From assembly GCF_000247695.1 (NCBI RefSeq), contig NW_004624781.1, forward strand, positions 6,455,974 through 6,519,973: a stretch of 64,000 nucleotides of DNA, written 5' to 3'. Source of the DNA: Heterocephalus glaber (lineage: Eukaryota; Chordata; Mammalia; Rodentia; Bathyergidae). Shown here in pieces: positions 10,975 through 22,149 of the stretch. How positions within the stretch are numbered: the first letter of the stretch is position 1; each line of letters starts with the position of its first letter. Below the pieces are notes generated by a model that was not told the DNA's origin, did no database searches, and saw only the letters and a program-made list of their open reading frames with translations. Made by a program: the position numbers and the translations under genes.

Positions 10975-13928
10975 GACATCAGTTTGATAATAGATCTTAT
11001 TTAACCCAGCGTATCCAAACTGTTCCACTACGGTTTTCCTCTCCCTGTGATTGATATGAGCCATTGTGCCCTGACGGCACCTTTGTCGAATCTGTGTCCA
11101 CATGGCCAGTGGTGACTCTCTCGGGCGGTGCTGAGGTTGTTCCAGATCTCACAGCACACACAACGGGTGCTGGAAGGAGAGGACGTGGTGTCCAGCAGGC
11201 AGGCTGGGCGGTCGGCCAGGAGCTGGGGACGGGGAAAGAAAGGTGATGTCCAGGCAGCAGGCAGCAGAGGGGGAGGCAGGGGAGGGAAGAGCACTGTAGT
11301 GGAAGGAACTGACAGGCAAAAGTGGTCAAGGAGCCCACGGTGGCTGGGATGCGAAGCCAGAGGTGAGGCCGTGGGTCAGGCAGCGCTTAGCCTCGGGGAG
11401 CAGCCAGGGGCAGGGACGCTGGGATCGGGTGTGGTTGTCTGACGCTCACTGCTCATCGTGGCTGCTGGCAGGGAGCTGGCTGAGGAGCTCGAGGCCTCCA
11501 GCTGATCCCTGCCCTTTGCCCTGCCTGGAGGCAGGCGGCCGTTTCAGGTCCACTTCTGGCCGCCTAACCCAGCAGATCTCTCATGCTCTAGCTTCTTGAG
11601 GTGTAAAGACATGAGCAGACCAGGGTGTCTGGGGCTCACGCTAGTAGCTGGGCCCCACCGGGCCATCCTGGGACGGACCTCCCAAGACCTCTGTGGCTCT
11701 GCCCACTGGGCTGTGTGGTGATGAAGGGACCGTGTCCAGGGAAGGAGGATAGGAGACCAGGAAGTCTGGAAGCCACCTCTGGAGGGGCAGGTTTGCCCAC
11801 CCTGTGGCGGTGTCTACACTTCTATTCTCATATACGTCCACCCTGGTGTTCTCTGTACTGGCCATGGGCTGGGATCTGGGTGAGTGCGGACAGCGCTGGG
11901 AATGGCATCTTGGAGGAGATGATTTGAAGAGTGAGAAAGGGCCAGAAGCATGTGCAAAGGCCCTGTGGTGGCAGTGGGTGGCTTGCTGGAGGAACAGACA
12001 GAGGTGCATAGGGCAGAGAGAGCAAGGAGGGAGTGAAGTGAGATGAGCCAGAGGGACAGACGGATGGCTGGATGGGCAGATGGGTGGATGGACAGATGGA
12101 ATGGATGGATGGATGGATGGATGGAACTGGGTATTAGAGGGCCTCCCCAGGCCAGGCCTGCTAAAGAGTTTGTTTGGATTTGACATCCTAGGCTGCTGGG
12201 TGGAGGGAGGTCAAGTGGGGGAATAGGAGGCCAGTGAGGGGGCTTCTGCAGGTAACAGGTGCCAGCAGGGCTGGCTGGGGGTGGAAGCAGCGAGGGGAGT
12301 CTGGGGACACTGCAGGCAGTCAGCAGGCTCGACGGTGGGACAGAGGGAGGCATCGGTGTGTGCGGCGGCAGGTGCTGGGCCAGGGCCTGAGGCCGGTTGT
12401 GCCTGCTGGGTGCCAGAGCTGTGCTCCAGGCCGGGGGGGGGGGCGGTGACTGGCAGGCAGAGGGCAGCAGGGCCTGTGTCGGGGCCGGGACCTTGCTGAG
12501 TGGAACATGGCTGTGCTTACGTCCCGGGGACGAGCGAGTGGGGAGAGCAGGGGACTCCAGGGGTCACCGATGCCTCCACGTGCCCTCCTTGCTGTTGGTG
12601 GTGTGGGGCCTCCACCTGCATCCCCGGCCGGGTTTCTTTTCCTGTCTAATGTCGTGGGGGGAGGAGAAGGGGCTGCTGGCCACCCCAGCCCTCTTGGGTT
12701 TGTCCTTTCTGTAGCTGAGCCCAAAGCCTTGCAGAGTGATGACTCTTAGGAGCACTGTTTCTGGATGGAAGGGTGGCCACGGAGGCCCCGTCAGAGGGTC
12801 CCTGCCTCCCCGTGGGCTGTAGCGCTCCTCCTCCTGCCCCAGGTGCAGTCGCCGGCCCCGGACTGGCAGCCAGATGGCCTTGGTCTCTGGGGCAGCTCCA
12901 GGTTCACATGTTCTCCCTGGTTGTCAGACGAACGTACCGCTTTTTCATTCAGAAATTATGGGTCACCTTATGCGTGCTGTAAATCCTGTCAGCACTTCAC
13001 ATTTCTGTCCTAGGAGGGGGTGGCCCTTGGAAAGGCAGGATGGTGGTTTTTAAAGACAGGCTAAGAACCGGGGTGTGAATGTACCCTTGGCAAGTCAGGG
13101 ATGAAGCTAGAACTTGGTTCCCTAATTGTCATTGTCCCTACCACCCCATCAAGAAGAATTGTCTCCAATACAGATCCAGCAAGGATGCCGTAGACAGCCA
13201 TCCAGGCTGTGCACTGCATAACTCCATTCATAGCTTAAGAATGTGAAAGGTACCCTTATGCAGCACTATTTGCTTAGGGGTGGGGTGGTGGGGCGTGGGC
13301 TTGGGGCTGGAGTGACAGGTGAGCCCAGCAGAAGTCCACTTTGGGGCTGGCCCCTGACCCGACCCTCTCACGCTGACATCCAGAGCCGAAATGGTGGCCT
13401 GCGCTCTCCTGGGCTCTCTGCTCAGGCAGGAGGATTTATAGGTGAAGCAGTGGCTGCCCGTTGCCTGGCTCCGCAGTCAGCTGTCCCTGATTAATGCTCT
13501 GGCACTGCACAGCCGCCCCCTCCTTTCTACTGGCTTGGCCTGCCTTCCCCTCACTCGGGAGGGAGCCGTAAATCCCTGGGCTTGGAGCTGTCCTGCCAGG
13601 GCGGTCACCTGGGACTCCTGGCGGGTTGCTGTACAGGCTCCCAGCTCACCATCAAGGCAGCTGTGGCTGCAGGGCTGACCCGGGACTGGACATGTGGCCA
13701 CCTCTGGAGCCCGTCTTCCCAGTGGTTCCCATTTTATTTTCCTCCTTGGGGCCAGAGGAAGTCCAAAGATAGAAAATGGGATTTGTTGGACTTCTCTGCT
13801 AACTTCAGAACCCAGCCCATTTAATCCTCGCCACACCAGACAGATCCATCGTATGTATGTCACACAACATGTTGCAGTGAATCCATAACAGCACAGAACA
13901 AGCCTGGGTGAGCTACATGCTCAGCCTC
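10975..13928. other. GC-rich unassigned DNA
   Basis: No exon or CpG island recognised. It contains the GGAT array at 12.06 kb and a G run at 12,434-12,444. Large open frames here (up to 181 codons near 11.6-12.2 kb, minus strand) run through the simple repeat and are not credible genes. Confidence 0.45.
12055..12125. repeat. (GGAT)n tetranucleotide microsatellite
   Basis: Imperfect GGAT/GGGCAGAT units leading into a perfect run of six GGAT copies. Confidence 0.93.
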
Positions 13929-13929
13929 T

Positions 13930-14018
13930 TTTATTTTGAGGATAATGTCTTGCTAATTTGCCCAGGTCGGGCTTGAACTTTTGAGCCTCCTGCCTCAGCC
14001 TCCCAGAGTACTGGTATC
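13930..14018 (-). repeat. B1-type SINE fragment, antisense
   Basis: Reads ATTTTGAGGATAATGTCTTG, then TTTGCCCAGGTCGGGC, then CTGCCTCAGCCTCCCAGAGT: the tail-proximal two thirds of an inverted B1. Confidence 0.85.
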
Positions 14019-14559
14019 AACTCATCTTTAAGATAGGAAAGTAGAAAGTGTGAGGTGGTCTCCTGCTTTGTAAAGGCAAACTCGAGTGCATAGTACAGGG
14101 CAGTGACAGAGCTTTGTGGAGCGTGTGTCCCAGTTGACACCTGTGTGTGTGGACGCATCTGCGTCCAGCGGGTCCCAGTGCGGAGCCCCCTCTGCTGTCC
14201 CAGGCTGGAAAGGCATGGCTGCTGGCTGGCTGGCCCGGAGGTGTCCTGTGTCCCCAGACCTGCAGCTGTGACTGGCACCCGGAGCCTGCTCACCAGTACT
14301 GAGGTGAGGGATGCGAGTGTAACCCTCCTCGGCCACGGCCTTCCCTGGAGAGGCCACCTGGGGCCCTTGCCCGCTCCGCCCAGCTTCTCTGTGCCCCTCA
14401 GGCTGGGACTTCGGCGGCGTCAGGCCAGCAGGCTCTGCCCGTGAAGAGCGCTCCTTGGGCCTGCAACGGGGACAGCAGCCTTGGCTGTCCCGGGGACATT
14501 GCTCCTGCCCTGGGGCTCCCGGGCACCACATCGTCCCTGTTCCTTTCTTAACCTCCTTC

Positions 14560-14672
14560 TGCTCACTAGAGTGTGGGTGTCTCGGGGTGTGCATGTGTGC
14601 GTGTGTCCCTAGTGCCCAGCGCACAGCCCGGCTTAATACAGGCCCTCAGTGAATACATTGAATGATGAAAAA
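14560..14672 (+). repeat. L2-like LINE 3' fragment
   Basis: CACTAGAGTGTGGGTGTC is followed by GTGTCCCTAGTGCCCAGCGC and GCCCTCAGTGAATACATTGA, the order seen at L2 3' ends (start of use, cost-of-stay style CCCAGTGCCCAGC block, then the CTCAATAAATATT-like block). Confidence 0.6.
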
Positions 14673-14693
14673 ATGACATTGGAAAATGTACCT

Positions 14694-14905
14694 CTAGCCA
14701 GGCATGGAGGTGCACGGCTGTAATCCCAGCCCTCTGGGAGGCTGAGGCAGGAGGATCGAAAATTCAAGCCCAGCCTGGGCAACTTAGTGACTTAGTGAGA
14801 CTCTGTCTCAAAATAAAAGGACCAAAGATATAGCTAAGTGTGAAGGGCCTGCGTTCAATCCCCAATAAAACAAAACAAAACAGAAAGAGAAAAGAAAGAA
14901 AAGAA
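14694..14905 (+). repeat. B1-dID-like composite SINE
   Basis: It begins TAGCCAGGCATGGAGGTGCA and contains GGCTGAGGCAGGAGGATCGA, CAGCCTGGGCAACTTAGTGA, then an eroded ID-like unit (GATATAGCTAAGTGTGAAGG) and a long A-rich tail with AAAC and AAAG units. Confidence 0.92.
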
Positions 14906-16027
14906 ATTATATGTCTACCTTACCCACATGGATATTTTATCAGACCAGCGTCAGCTCTAAGTGAGGAAAAGAATGTCTACCAGCTATTTTAAACGAATAA
15001 GGGTATTTGTTATTATCTCACATAATAAAGTTTTTGGAAGTTGAGTGTCTGATGCTGAAGTGGTTCCAGTGTTGTTGAGAATCTAGCTTTTTATGTCCCT
15101 TGACTCTGTTGTCCTTTGCCTATTTTTTATAGCCTCATGGTCATAAGGTGGCTGCTGCACCCTCAGGTATCACATCCCTGTCATAGGCCAGAAGTGGTGA
15201 AGGAGAAGCTTTCCTTAGGAAGCTTTGCTCTTTTCCCTAGGAAGGAAGCGTTCCCTTGCCATCTTCCCCCTACATTTCATCACCAGCACAGAGCACGTGG
15301 CCCATCACGCCCATCACCACCTAAGAGGGATGAGATCAACAGTCTTAGCTCATCCTTGGGGCTGTACTCTCCGGGATGCAAGGACCTCCATCCATCACGG
15401 GAACACTCTGGAGTCCTGGGAACAAGGAGGGAGGGGAGGGACAGACTCTGTCCCCAGAGATGCCTGTGTCATTGTAAGGTGGCTTGGGCTGTGTAGGAAA
15501 TGTTGTAGGACGGGCACAGTGGGCACCAGCACTGCTGACCTCAGCCATGAAGTGGAAGAGGGGCAGGGCGGTGCGCCTGGGGAGGGAGCCCTGGGCCCCT
15601 GCGCCCCAGCCTGAGGTCTAATCTCAAGCCTTGCAGTGAAACTCAAACTCTCTGAGCTGTGGTTTTCTCTCCTTGAACACCGAGGTGGCAGCAACTCAGG
15701 ACTGTCTGACGTATATGTGCTGGCGAAGCGACCACAGGACTGTCTGACGTTAAGTGATGACAGTGCTGTGAAAATATTTCCGAAACCCTACAGAATTGGA
15801 GCCGTTATACCTCAGGCTGAGTTCAAACATAGCGAAGGTCTATGAGGCGATCAACTCTCAAAGCAGAGTCCCACCCCATTCAGACTCAGCTGCAAGCAAC
15901 TGAAAGTTGAAGGGGAAGGGAATTTTAAAGAGGGGCAGTCGGGCTTGTCTGGAAATGGAGTTCAGAAGCTACTGCATGGAGAGTTGGAGATACAAGTATT
16001 TAAGCAGAGCCTGGATGTTGGTTGTCC
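14906..16027. other. Unassigned DNA with an old LTR-like piece
   Basis: About 15,120-15,335 (CATGGTCATAAGGTGGCTGC, ATCACATCCCTGTCATAGGC, then CACGTGGCCCAT) resembles an old dispersed mammalian repeat, probably LTR-derived, family uncertain. A 16-bp direct repeat is at 15,697 and 15,735. No exon recognised. Confidence 0.4.
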
Positions 16028-16029
16028 AG

Positions 16030-16187
16030 CCTGTGGGTGGGGTGGTAAATGCCTGTAATCCCTGCACTCAGGGAGGCTGAGGCAGGAGGATCACAAGTTC
16101 CAGCCCAGCCTGGGCTACTCAGTGAGACCGGACCTGGGGCTGTAGCTCAGTGTGAAGGTGGGCTCCGGGGTCCGGCACCCCCTTGTT
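16030..16187 (+). repeat. B1-dID-like SINE, degraded
   Basis: Reads AAATGCCTGTAATCCCTGCA, GGCTGAGGCAGGAGGATCAC, CAGCCTGGGCTACTCAGTGA, then GGGGCTGTAGCTCAGTGTGA. The linker is short and the A tail is lost. Confidence 0.85.
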
Positions 16188-16189
16188 TC

Positions 16190-18442
16190 CCCTGTGACTC
16201 TGATGACTGATGTGTGGCCAGGCGTGTGGCTGATCTAAAGTGGGCTGCAAAAGGCTGCCTGTGCCCAAGGTGAGCCGCTGCTCCCAGACCCCGGCGCCCC
16301 AACTGGGCAGGGGGAGGAAGAGGATGCAGGGCTCCCAGGTGAGATTTTAGAGATCGAGCACCCTTTCCACACGTATTTATCGAAAGGGATCTTTGGAATC
16401 TGCAGCTGCACTCATTTTCAGCCCATGTGCAAGTCGCTGACTCAGGCCCCCACGACAAATGGGAACCTCTGTGTCTCCCTGAGAAGAAAACATTTCAAAG
16501 GGGCAGCAGTGGGTGGTGCATCCGTGGATTAATTTACAATAAAACCCCATTCCTGTGTTCTTATTACCACCTCGGAGGTTGGTGTGTATGTACAACTTCT
16601 ACCCTTCTTTCATTTAAAATTAAATTTTAAAAAATGGTCATACTTTGCAGCGAAACTTTAACCTTCCCTTCAGAAATGGGCCCAGAAGGTCAGAGCTGCG
16701 TGCCTGTAGACTTCCCGGGCTCAGCTGGGAGTGGATTAGGGTGACAGCTCAGTCACAGACAGCTGTATAAACTCTTTGTCATTCACTTCGGAGTGTATTG
16801 TAAATGTATTTATCTCCCTCTGTCAGGCGTCCACAGGACAGGGCCCGGGGGCGGGGAGTTCCGCCTAAGCGCCTCCAACAATGTCCTGTCTCAGTAATGA
16901 TGGTGCGGAAGGTGAGGACAGAGGTGGCAGGAGATTCTGGATCCGGGCTGCCCAGGCAGTGTATGGTGGCGCTGGTGCGGCTGAAGTCTTGCATGGAGCG
17001 GTGCCCCACGCCCTGGCATGCACCCCAGGAGTTAGTTTCCTGTGTGGCAGAGATGGCCGTGGTCCAGTGGGGGCCTTGTAGCTGCTGTGCCATGGGGTGC
17101 ATGAGGGGACGCGGGCAGGGCAGGGCTCTTGTGTTTCCGCACCCACGCTGACTCATCCAAACAGCCCATCGGTTTCCCCATGCGGGATTAGCACCAGCAC
17201 CCTGCCAGCTGTGATCAGGAAAGTGGATGGCGGGGGACAGGTTCCTCGGGGACGAGGAAGGCGCTGGCTGTGTTTGCACGCGGGACGTTGTCTTGTGTGA
17301 GCCAGGCGCTGCCGTCTGCGTGTGGGGTGTGAAGACCACGTGCGTTCTGCCCCCGGAGCTGATGGCTGCTGAGCCTGCAGTCCTCTTTATTCCCCTTGAA
17401 CCTATCGGTTCTGCAGACAGAGAGAGGGTCCTCCGGCTTGGTGCTGGGTGGGGGCCTGCCTAAGGGTGCGGGCAGTGGGGTGAGTGAGGCTGACGGAGCC
17501 AGGCCGTGCAGGCCTCTTGCAGGAACCTTGGGAGGGGACAGAGACTGGGCCAGGCGGGGTCCCAGGGAGCTGGCAGTGGCGGTGAGGGCCTCCCAGCTTG
17601 GACACTGCCCACCCCGGGGATGCCTGGACTTTGACAGAGCTGGTGTGGGCCCCGCAGTCTGGAGACACCTTGAACGTCCTGTTTTAGTCTCTGGGTAACA
17701 AAGGCAGAGAAAACTGAAGGCGACAGGACAAGAGGGTGCCCCGGCACAGAGGCCCAAAGCCTGCAAACAGAGAGCCTGCAGGACCCTTGAGGCAGGGAAC
17801 CCACCTCTTGGGGTCTGGGCTCTGCCCTGGGCTGACGCAGGGACAGGTGGCAGAGGACAGGGTCACCATGGATCCCTGGGTGTATGTGTCTCCGAGAGAA
17901 GGCTGGGGTGTGCAGGGCGGCCACAATCCATCCACACTGCCTTCCTGAAGACAGAGCCAGCTGATTCCCTGCGGGTCCCCTAGGCCCTGTGGGTAGGCAC
18001 CATCACTCTTCTGTCATTTTCCTGGGAGAGCTGCAGTTACCGTGGAAGCAAGTCACAGAGGCAGGACAAGGGTGGGGTCAGGGGGCCCGGTGAGAGCAGA
18101 TGTGCTGGGAGCTGGGCATGGGCATGGGAAGGGGAGCCAGGCTTGGGGCCACAGGACATGCTGGGGCTGGGATGGGTGAGGGATGGGAGAGGACGAGGAG
18201 AATCAGGATGGTGAAGTTTCTCGGCTGAGTCACGGAAATGGAGCTGTTAGGGGCAGGCTTGAGGGAGACCAGGTTTGGGGCTGTTGGATTTGGGGTTTGT
18301 GTTAGATGTTCACGTAGAAGATCGAGGAGGAAGGTGGAAACGTCTGGAGTTGTGGACAAAGTCCTGCTGAATTGTTTGGGAGTGGCCTGTGTATAACAGA
18401 TGGGACTTAGGACCAGGAGGCTGGAACGAACCAGCAAGGTAG
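16190..18442. other. GC-rich unassigned DNA
   Basis: No exon recognised. An AT-rich patch at 16,540-16,640 (CATTTAAAATTAAATTTTAA) and another at 16,790-16,820 interrupt GC-rich sequence. CpG density near 16.85 and 17.1-17.4 kb is slightly raised but too low and short for a CpG island. Confidence 0.45.
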
Positions 18443-18495
18443 GACCTTGACCCTGATCCTGACCCTGACCCTGTCCCTGTCCCTGACCCTTAACC
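18443..18495. repeat. Hexamer tandem repeat (CCCTGA)n with variants
   Basis: Around eight units of CCCTGA / CCCTGT in a row. The repeat is a pyrimidine-biased hexamer, not the telomeric TTAGGG. Confidence 0.85.
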
Positions 18496-21400
18496 TCTGT
18501 CGGCCTCACACCTTGAAGTCAGCGAGCGTTTGCTTCCAAGCTCACACGGTCGTGTCTCAGGCTCTGCCAGCCCCTCCCCTGCCCTACTGTCCCACCCTTC
18601 CTCGGGCAGATGTGGAGACATTGTCCAGCCCAGACACTGTCCCTCATTGTCCTGTCACCTAGCTCTAACTCAGAGGAGGCGGGTGTCACCGCATGTGCCT
18701 GCCTGTTCACCCGATTACTGTGCCGCAGATGACTTGAGACCCTGAGCTCCACTCTGGTTGCAGAACAAGCACAGGGGCACCAAACAGCCAGCCAGGGACC
18801 AGGGTCCCATCAATCCCTGCCCGACAGTCACAGGGTGAACTTGAGTGGCCTCACTTTCTGCGTCTGTCAGTGGCGATTGGCCAAAATCACCCAGATGCTC
18901 TCTCCAGCCTCAGTCCTGACTGTGATTGTTATTGGGCCCTTGGTTTCTCCTGAAGGGCGTCTTGTTGCTGTTGGAGCTTGGTGGTTCCCTGGGGAAAGAC
19001 CAGGCAGGGAGTTCCTTGGAGAGCAGCAGGGGAGGGCAGTGTGCACTGGCGCGGTATGTGTGTGTGCGTGTGTGATGGTTGTTAAGACAGCACACTTCCA
19101 CGCTGAGCTGCCTGCCCTGACCCTTCAACTTAAGGGCCACCTCCTGGCCCGGCAGGAGGGCAATCAGGCAGTTCCTCTGCTGCCCTTACTAGAAACATTT
19201 CGACCGTTGCCCCAGGTGGGTGTCTTTCTCTGGCAGGTCTGGGAGACTCGTTCCAGAGGTGCCTCTGTGTGACACATCCCTCCTGCGCTTTGTTTCTCAC
19301 TCTAGGAAAAGAAATACAATCCCAGTAAATAAAAATTAATAACTATATTTTTATGATGGCAAGTGGGAGGCGATTGGAGGCCGGAATTGCTGATCGTTCA
19401 CAGTGCAGGTGTTAGCAGGTAGTGGGCTGGGGACGGGAGCCCGCACGGTCTCCAGATGCCCTGTGCTGTGCTTCAGCCCCTCTGCTCCCCGGGAGGGCCA
19501 GGCACTGTGATGCGGGTTCCTAGAGATGGCTGGGGGGGGGGCGCGGGGGGGACGTCGGTGTCAGTGCTGAGAGGGAGCGGAAGGGCAGAGCGAGCCAGGA
19601 GGGTGGGGGAGAAGAGCGCAGCCACAGTTCAGGTGTTAAACTAGCCATGTGGAAAATTGCTCCGACAGTTATGGTGTTGTTGTCTCGGGTAGCAAGGGTT
19701 ATGCTATCATTTACCGCAGCCACGCCTGCTGGCGCTCCTGGGCCGCCTGTCTTGTTGGATGTCAGAGCAGCAGGCCACTGGGGTCTGGTGGCCAGCCCAG
19801 CACCCCCGGTGGCCATGCTCCATGCTCAGGAGCTCTGTGTCCCTCTCCTGAGGCCTGGATTGAAACCCTGAGCCAGCCAGCGGGAGGATGAGGGGAGCTG
19901 GTATTTAGGGAGCACCTACTGTGGGGTCTGTCCCTTGGGCTGTGGGTCACCTCTGAGAACAGGGTCCTCTCCCACGTCAGGGGCCATCCTGGGCTTGGGG
20001 GACAAAGCTGCAGACTTCTGTCTTCCCCACCCTGAGAGGTAAGCTTAGGGCACAAGTCCTGGATGAGCTGGGGATCCATGCCTGGGATCCTCGTGGGCCT
20101 GCTCACAGCCTTTCTCTTTCTCCCTCGAAGATGGGGTCCTCTTTCTTGCCCTTCCTACCCTGAGAGGGCATACAGGGTGTGCTGCAGGGAAGGAGGGGTT
20201 TTATGTGCAAATGGAGATGGTGAGGCACAGGGACACACTCTCTAGACACTTCCTTCCCGTCCCCGGTGACAGGCATGTGTGTCTAGCAGTGCCCAGTCCA
20301 GGCTGGGAGCTGGAGGAGCAGATGATGAGGTGGCGCTGTGCAGCTGGCGCCCTGGGCACCAAGCAGGAAGCAGGAAGGGCTCCCCGGACTAGGGAAGGGG
20401 ACGGGAGGGCCATGGTGCCACTCAGTGCTGTGACTGTCCATGGGGTGCCAGCCAGTGCTGATGAGGAGCTCTGGGGCTACTGGCCCTGCTTCTCCTTATC
20501 CTCTCACCCCCCCAGCCTGCCCTCTGGCCCACTGTGAGGCAGCTGGGGGTGCCCGCCTGGCCTCCAGGGAGAAGAGGCTTCCTGAGCTCTCAGCTGGATG
20601 TGCGATTCCCCCAGAGCCAATGACCCTAGAGGAATTAGGAACCTGAGGGAGCAGGAAGAGAATCTGAGCCTCCTCTGAGGACCAGGAGGCTGAGATCTCC
20701 CCCATGGCTTCAGAATCCGGGGACATCAGTCTGGAAGATGAAGTCACCTTTAAGGGTGGTGAGCTCCTTGCCCAATGGATGAAGTAACCCTAACCAGATG
20801 AGGCGTGATCTCTCCGTGAGTGGTGGCAGAGTGGGACTTGTAGCCAGCATCTGGACCCAGGTTCCCATCTTCCCTCTGTCCTGCAGACAGGAAGGGTGAG
20901 CTCACTGCAGTTAATGTCATTAGAGTAGGGCCGGGGACCCCTGCCCTGGCTCTGTGACACCTCAAAGGATGGTAATTATTCTCCAAGGAAATCTTCATTC
21001 TGAGTCGTTCCCTTTCTGTGGTAATTAACATGACATGTCATTAACAGTCAGGGAACATTGTATGATCAAAGACAGCATAATTCGTAGCAAGATTCTGAGG
21101 AATAGCACAATATTTGTTCATTATGTTATTGATTCTTATGGTCTGGAATGCCCTAATTATTCCTGATAACATGCGGACCCGGCCATGCCCGCCAGGCTGG
21201 CTTTGAACTGCCGTCCTCCCCTGGGTGGCCTGGCCCCCTGCTCCAGGGCTGATGGGACCACAGCTTGCAGGGGGATCAGAGGAGCTTTGTCTCCCCAGGG
21301 CCACATGAAAGAGGGAGCTGCTGGGAAGCGGGGGCTGCTTCTCCTGGGCTCCCCCCACAGCTCCCACGGAGCCTAGGAGTGAAGTGTAACATTGGTCTTT

Positions 21401-21880
21401 AATTAGCCAGATGCTGTTAATTGACTTCTCGGAGGCTTCCAGGGAGCCGGGAAGGACTTTCATCCAGGCCCAGGCCACCTGCTGCTGCTGAAGATCGAAG
21501 GGCTGGGTGGTGCTCGGGCAAGGCCTGCTGGGGCCAGGAAGTCCCCGGGGAGGCGGTTAAGTGTCTTGGGTGACCCCTCCTGGGCTCTCAAGCTGCTAAG
21601 TGGGCCCGTGTGTCTCTATGGGCAGCATCATTACAACATGATGTGTGTTTCTTAGTCGGCTCTGTTTATGAGTGGGCCAGCTCCCTCCTTATGTTGAATC
21701 CTGCAATTAACAAAGGTTAATTGCACGACGGTCAGCTTCCCACTTGGAGCTCTGTCTGAACCCCAGGGGGCTGCGTTCTGAGTGACCATGGTGGGGAAGG
21801 AAGGAGAGGGGCCTGTCTGGCTCAGGAAAGTGGCTTGTGGTGGGGGTGCTGGGGTGGCAAGACAGGCTTTGCCCGAAAGG
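18496..21880. other. Unassigned DNA with an AT-rich island
   Basis: No exon recognised. A MIR-like piece may start at 19,900 (AGGGAGCACCTACTGTGGGG). A G-run tract is at 19,532-19,552. The AT-rich island 20,960-21,175 is discussed in the findings. About 21,190-21,260 faintly resembles an eroded inverted B1. Confidence 0.45.
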
Positions 21881-22140
21881 ATCTGTATTATTCAGCTTTT
21901 CATTACTGGAACAAAGTACCTTATACCCACAATTTAAAGGAGAAAAGGTTTGCTTGTATTTTGGCTCATGGTCCCAGTCCATGGTTGGCTGGCTCCAAGG
22001 CAGAGACATCATGGCAGAAGGGCGCAGCGGGGAAAGCTGCTCACTTCATGGCAGCCAGGAAGCAAAGCGTGAGAGAAAAAGCCTGAGTCCCCAAGGTCAC
22101 ACCCCCGTCACTCCCCCCCCCCACCACCCACAGTGTGCTT
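21881..22140 (-). repeat. ERVL-MaLR-like LTR remnant, antisense (family uncertain)
   Basis: The + strand has CTGTATTATTCAGCTTTTCA, AATTTAAAGGAGAAAAGGTT, GGCTCATGGTCCCAGTCCAT and AGCTGCTCACTTCATGGCAG, the order of an inverted MaLR-type LTR. A run of C (22,112-22,122) lies near its end. No coding capacity. Confidence 0.5.
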
Positions 22141-22149
22141 TGCTAATTT

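Noticed and set aside
15120..15335. Conserved coding exon suggested by an open frame (126-129 codons)
   Set aside because: The order of motifs matches an old dispersed repeat, and two frames are open at once, which argues against coding.
16840..17400. CpG island / alternative MEGF11 promoter
   Set aside because: GC is high, but CpGs are sparse and scattered; there is no consistent island, TATA or initiator context and no open 5' exon.
18825..18880. MIR-like core (GAACTTGAGTGGCCTCACTT)
   Set aside because: The match is too short and too diverged to list as a feature.
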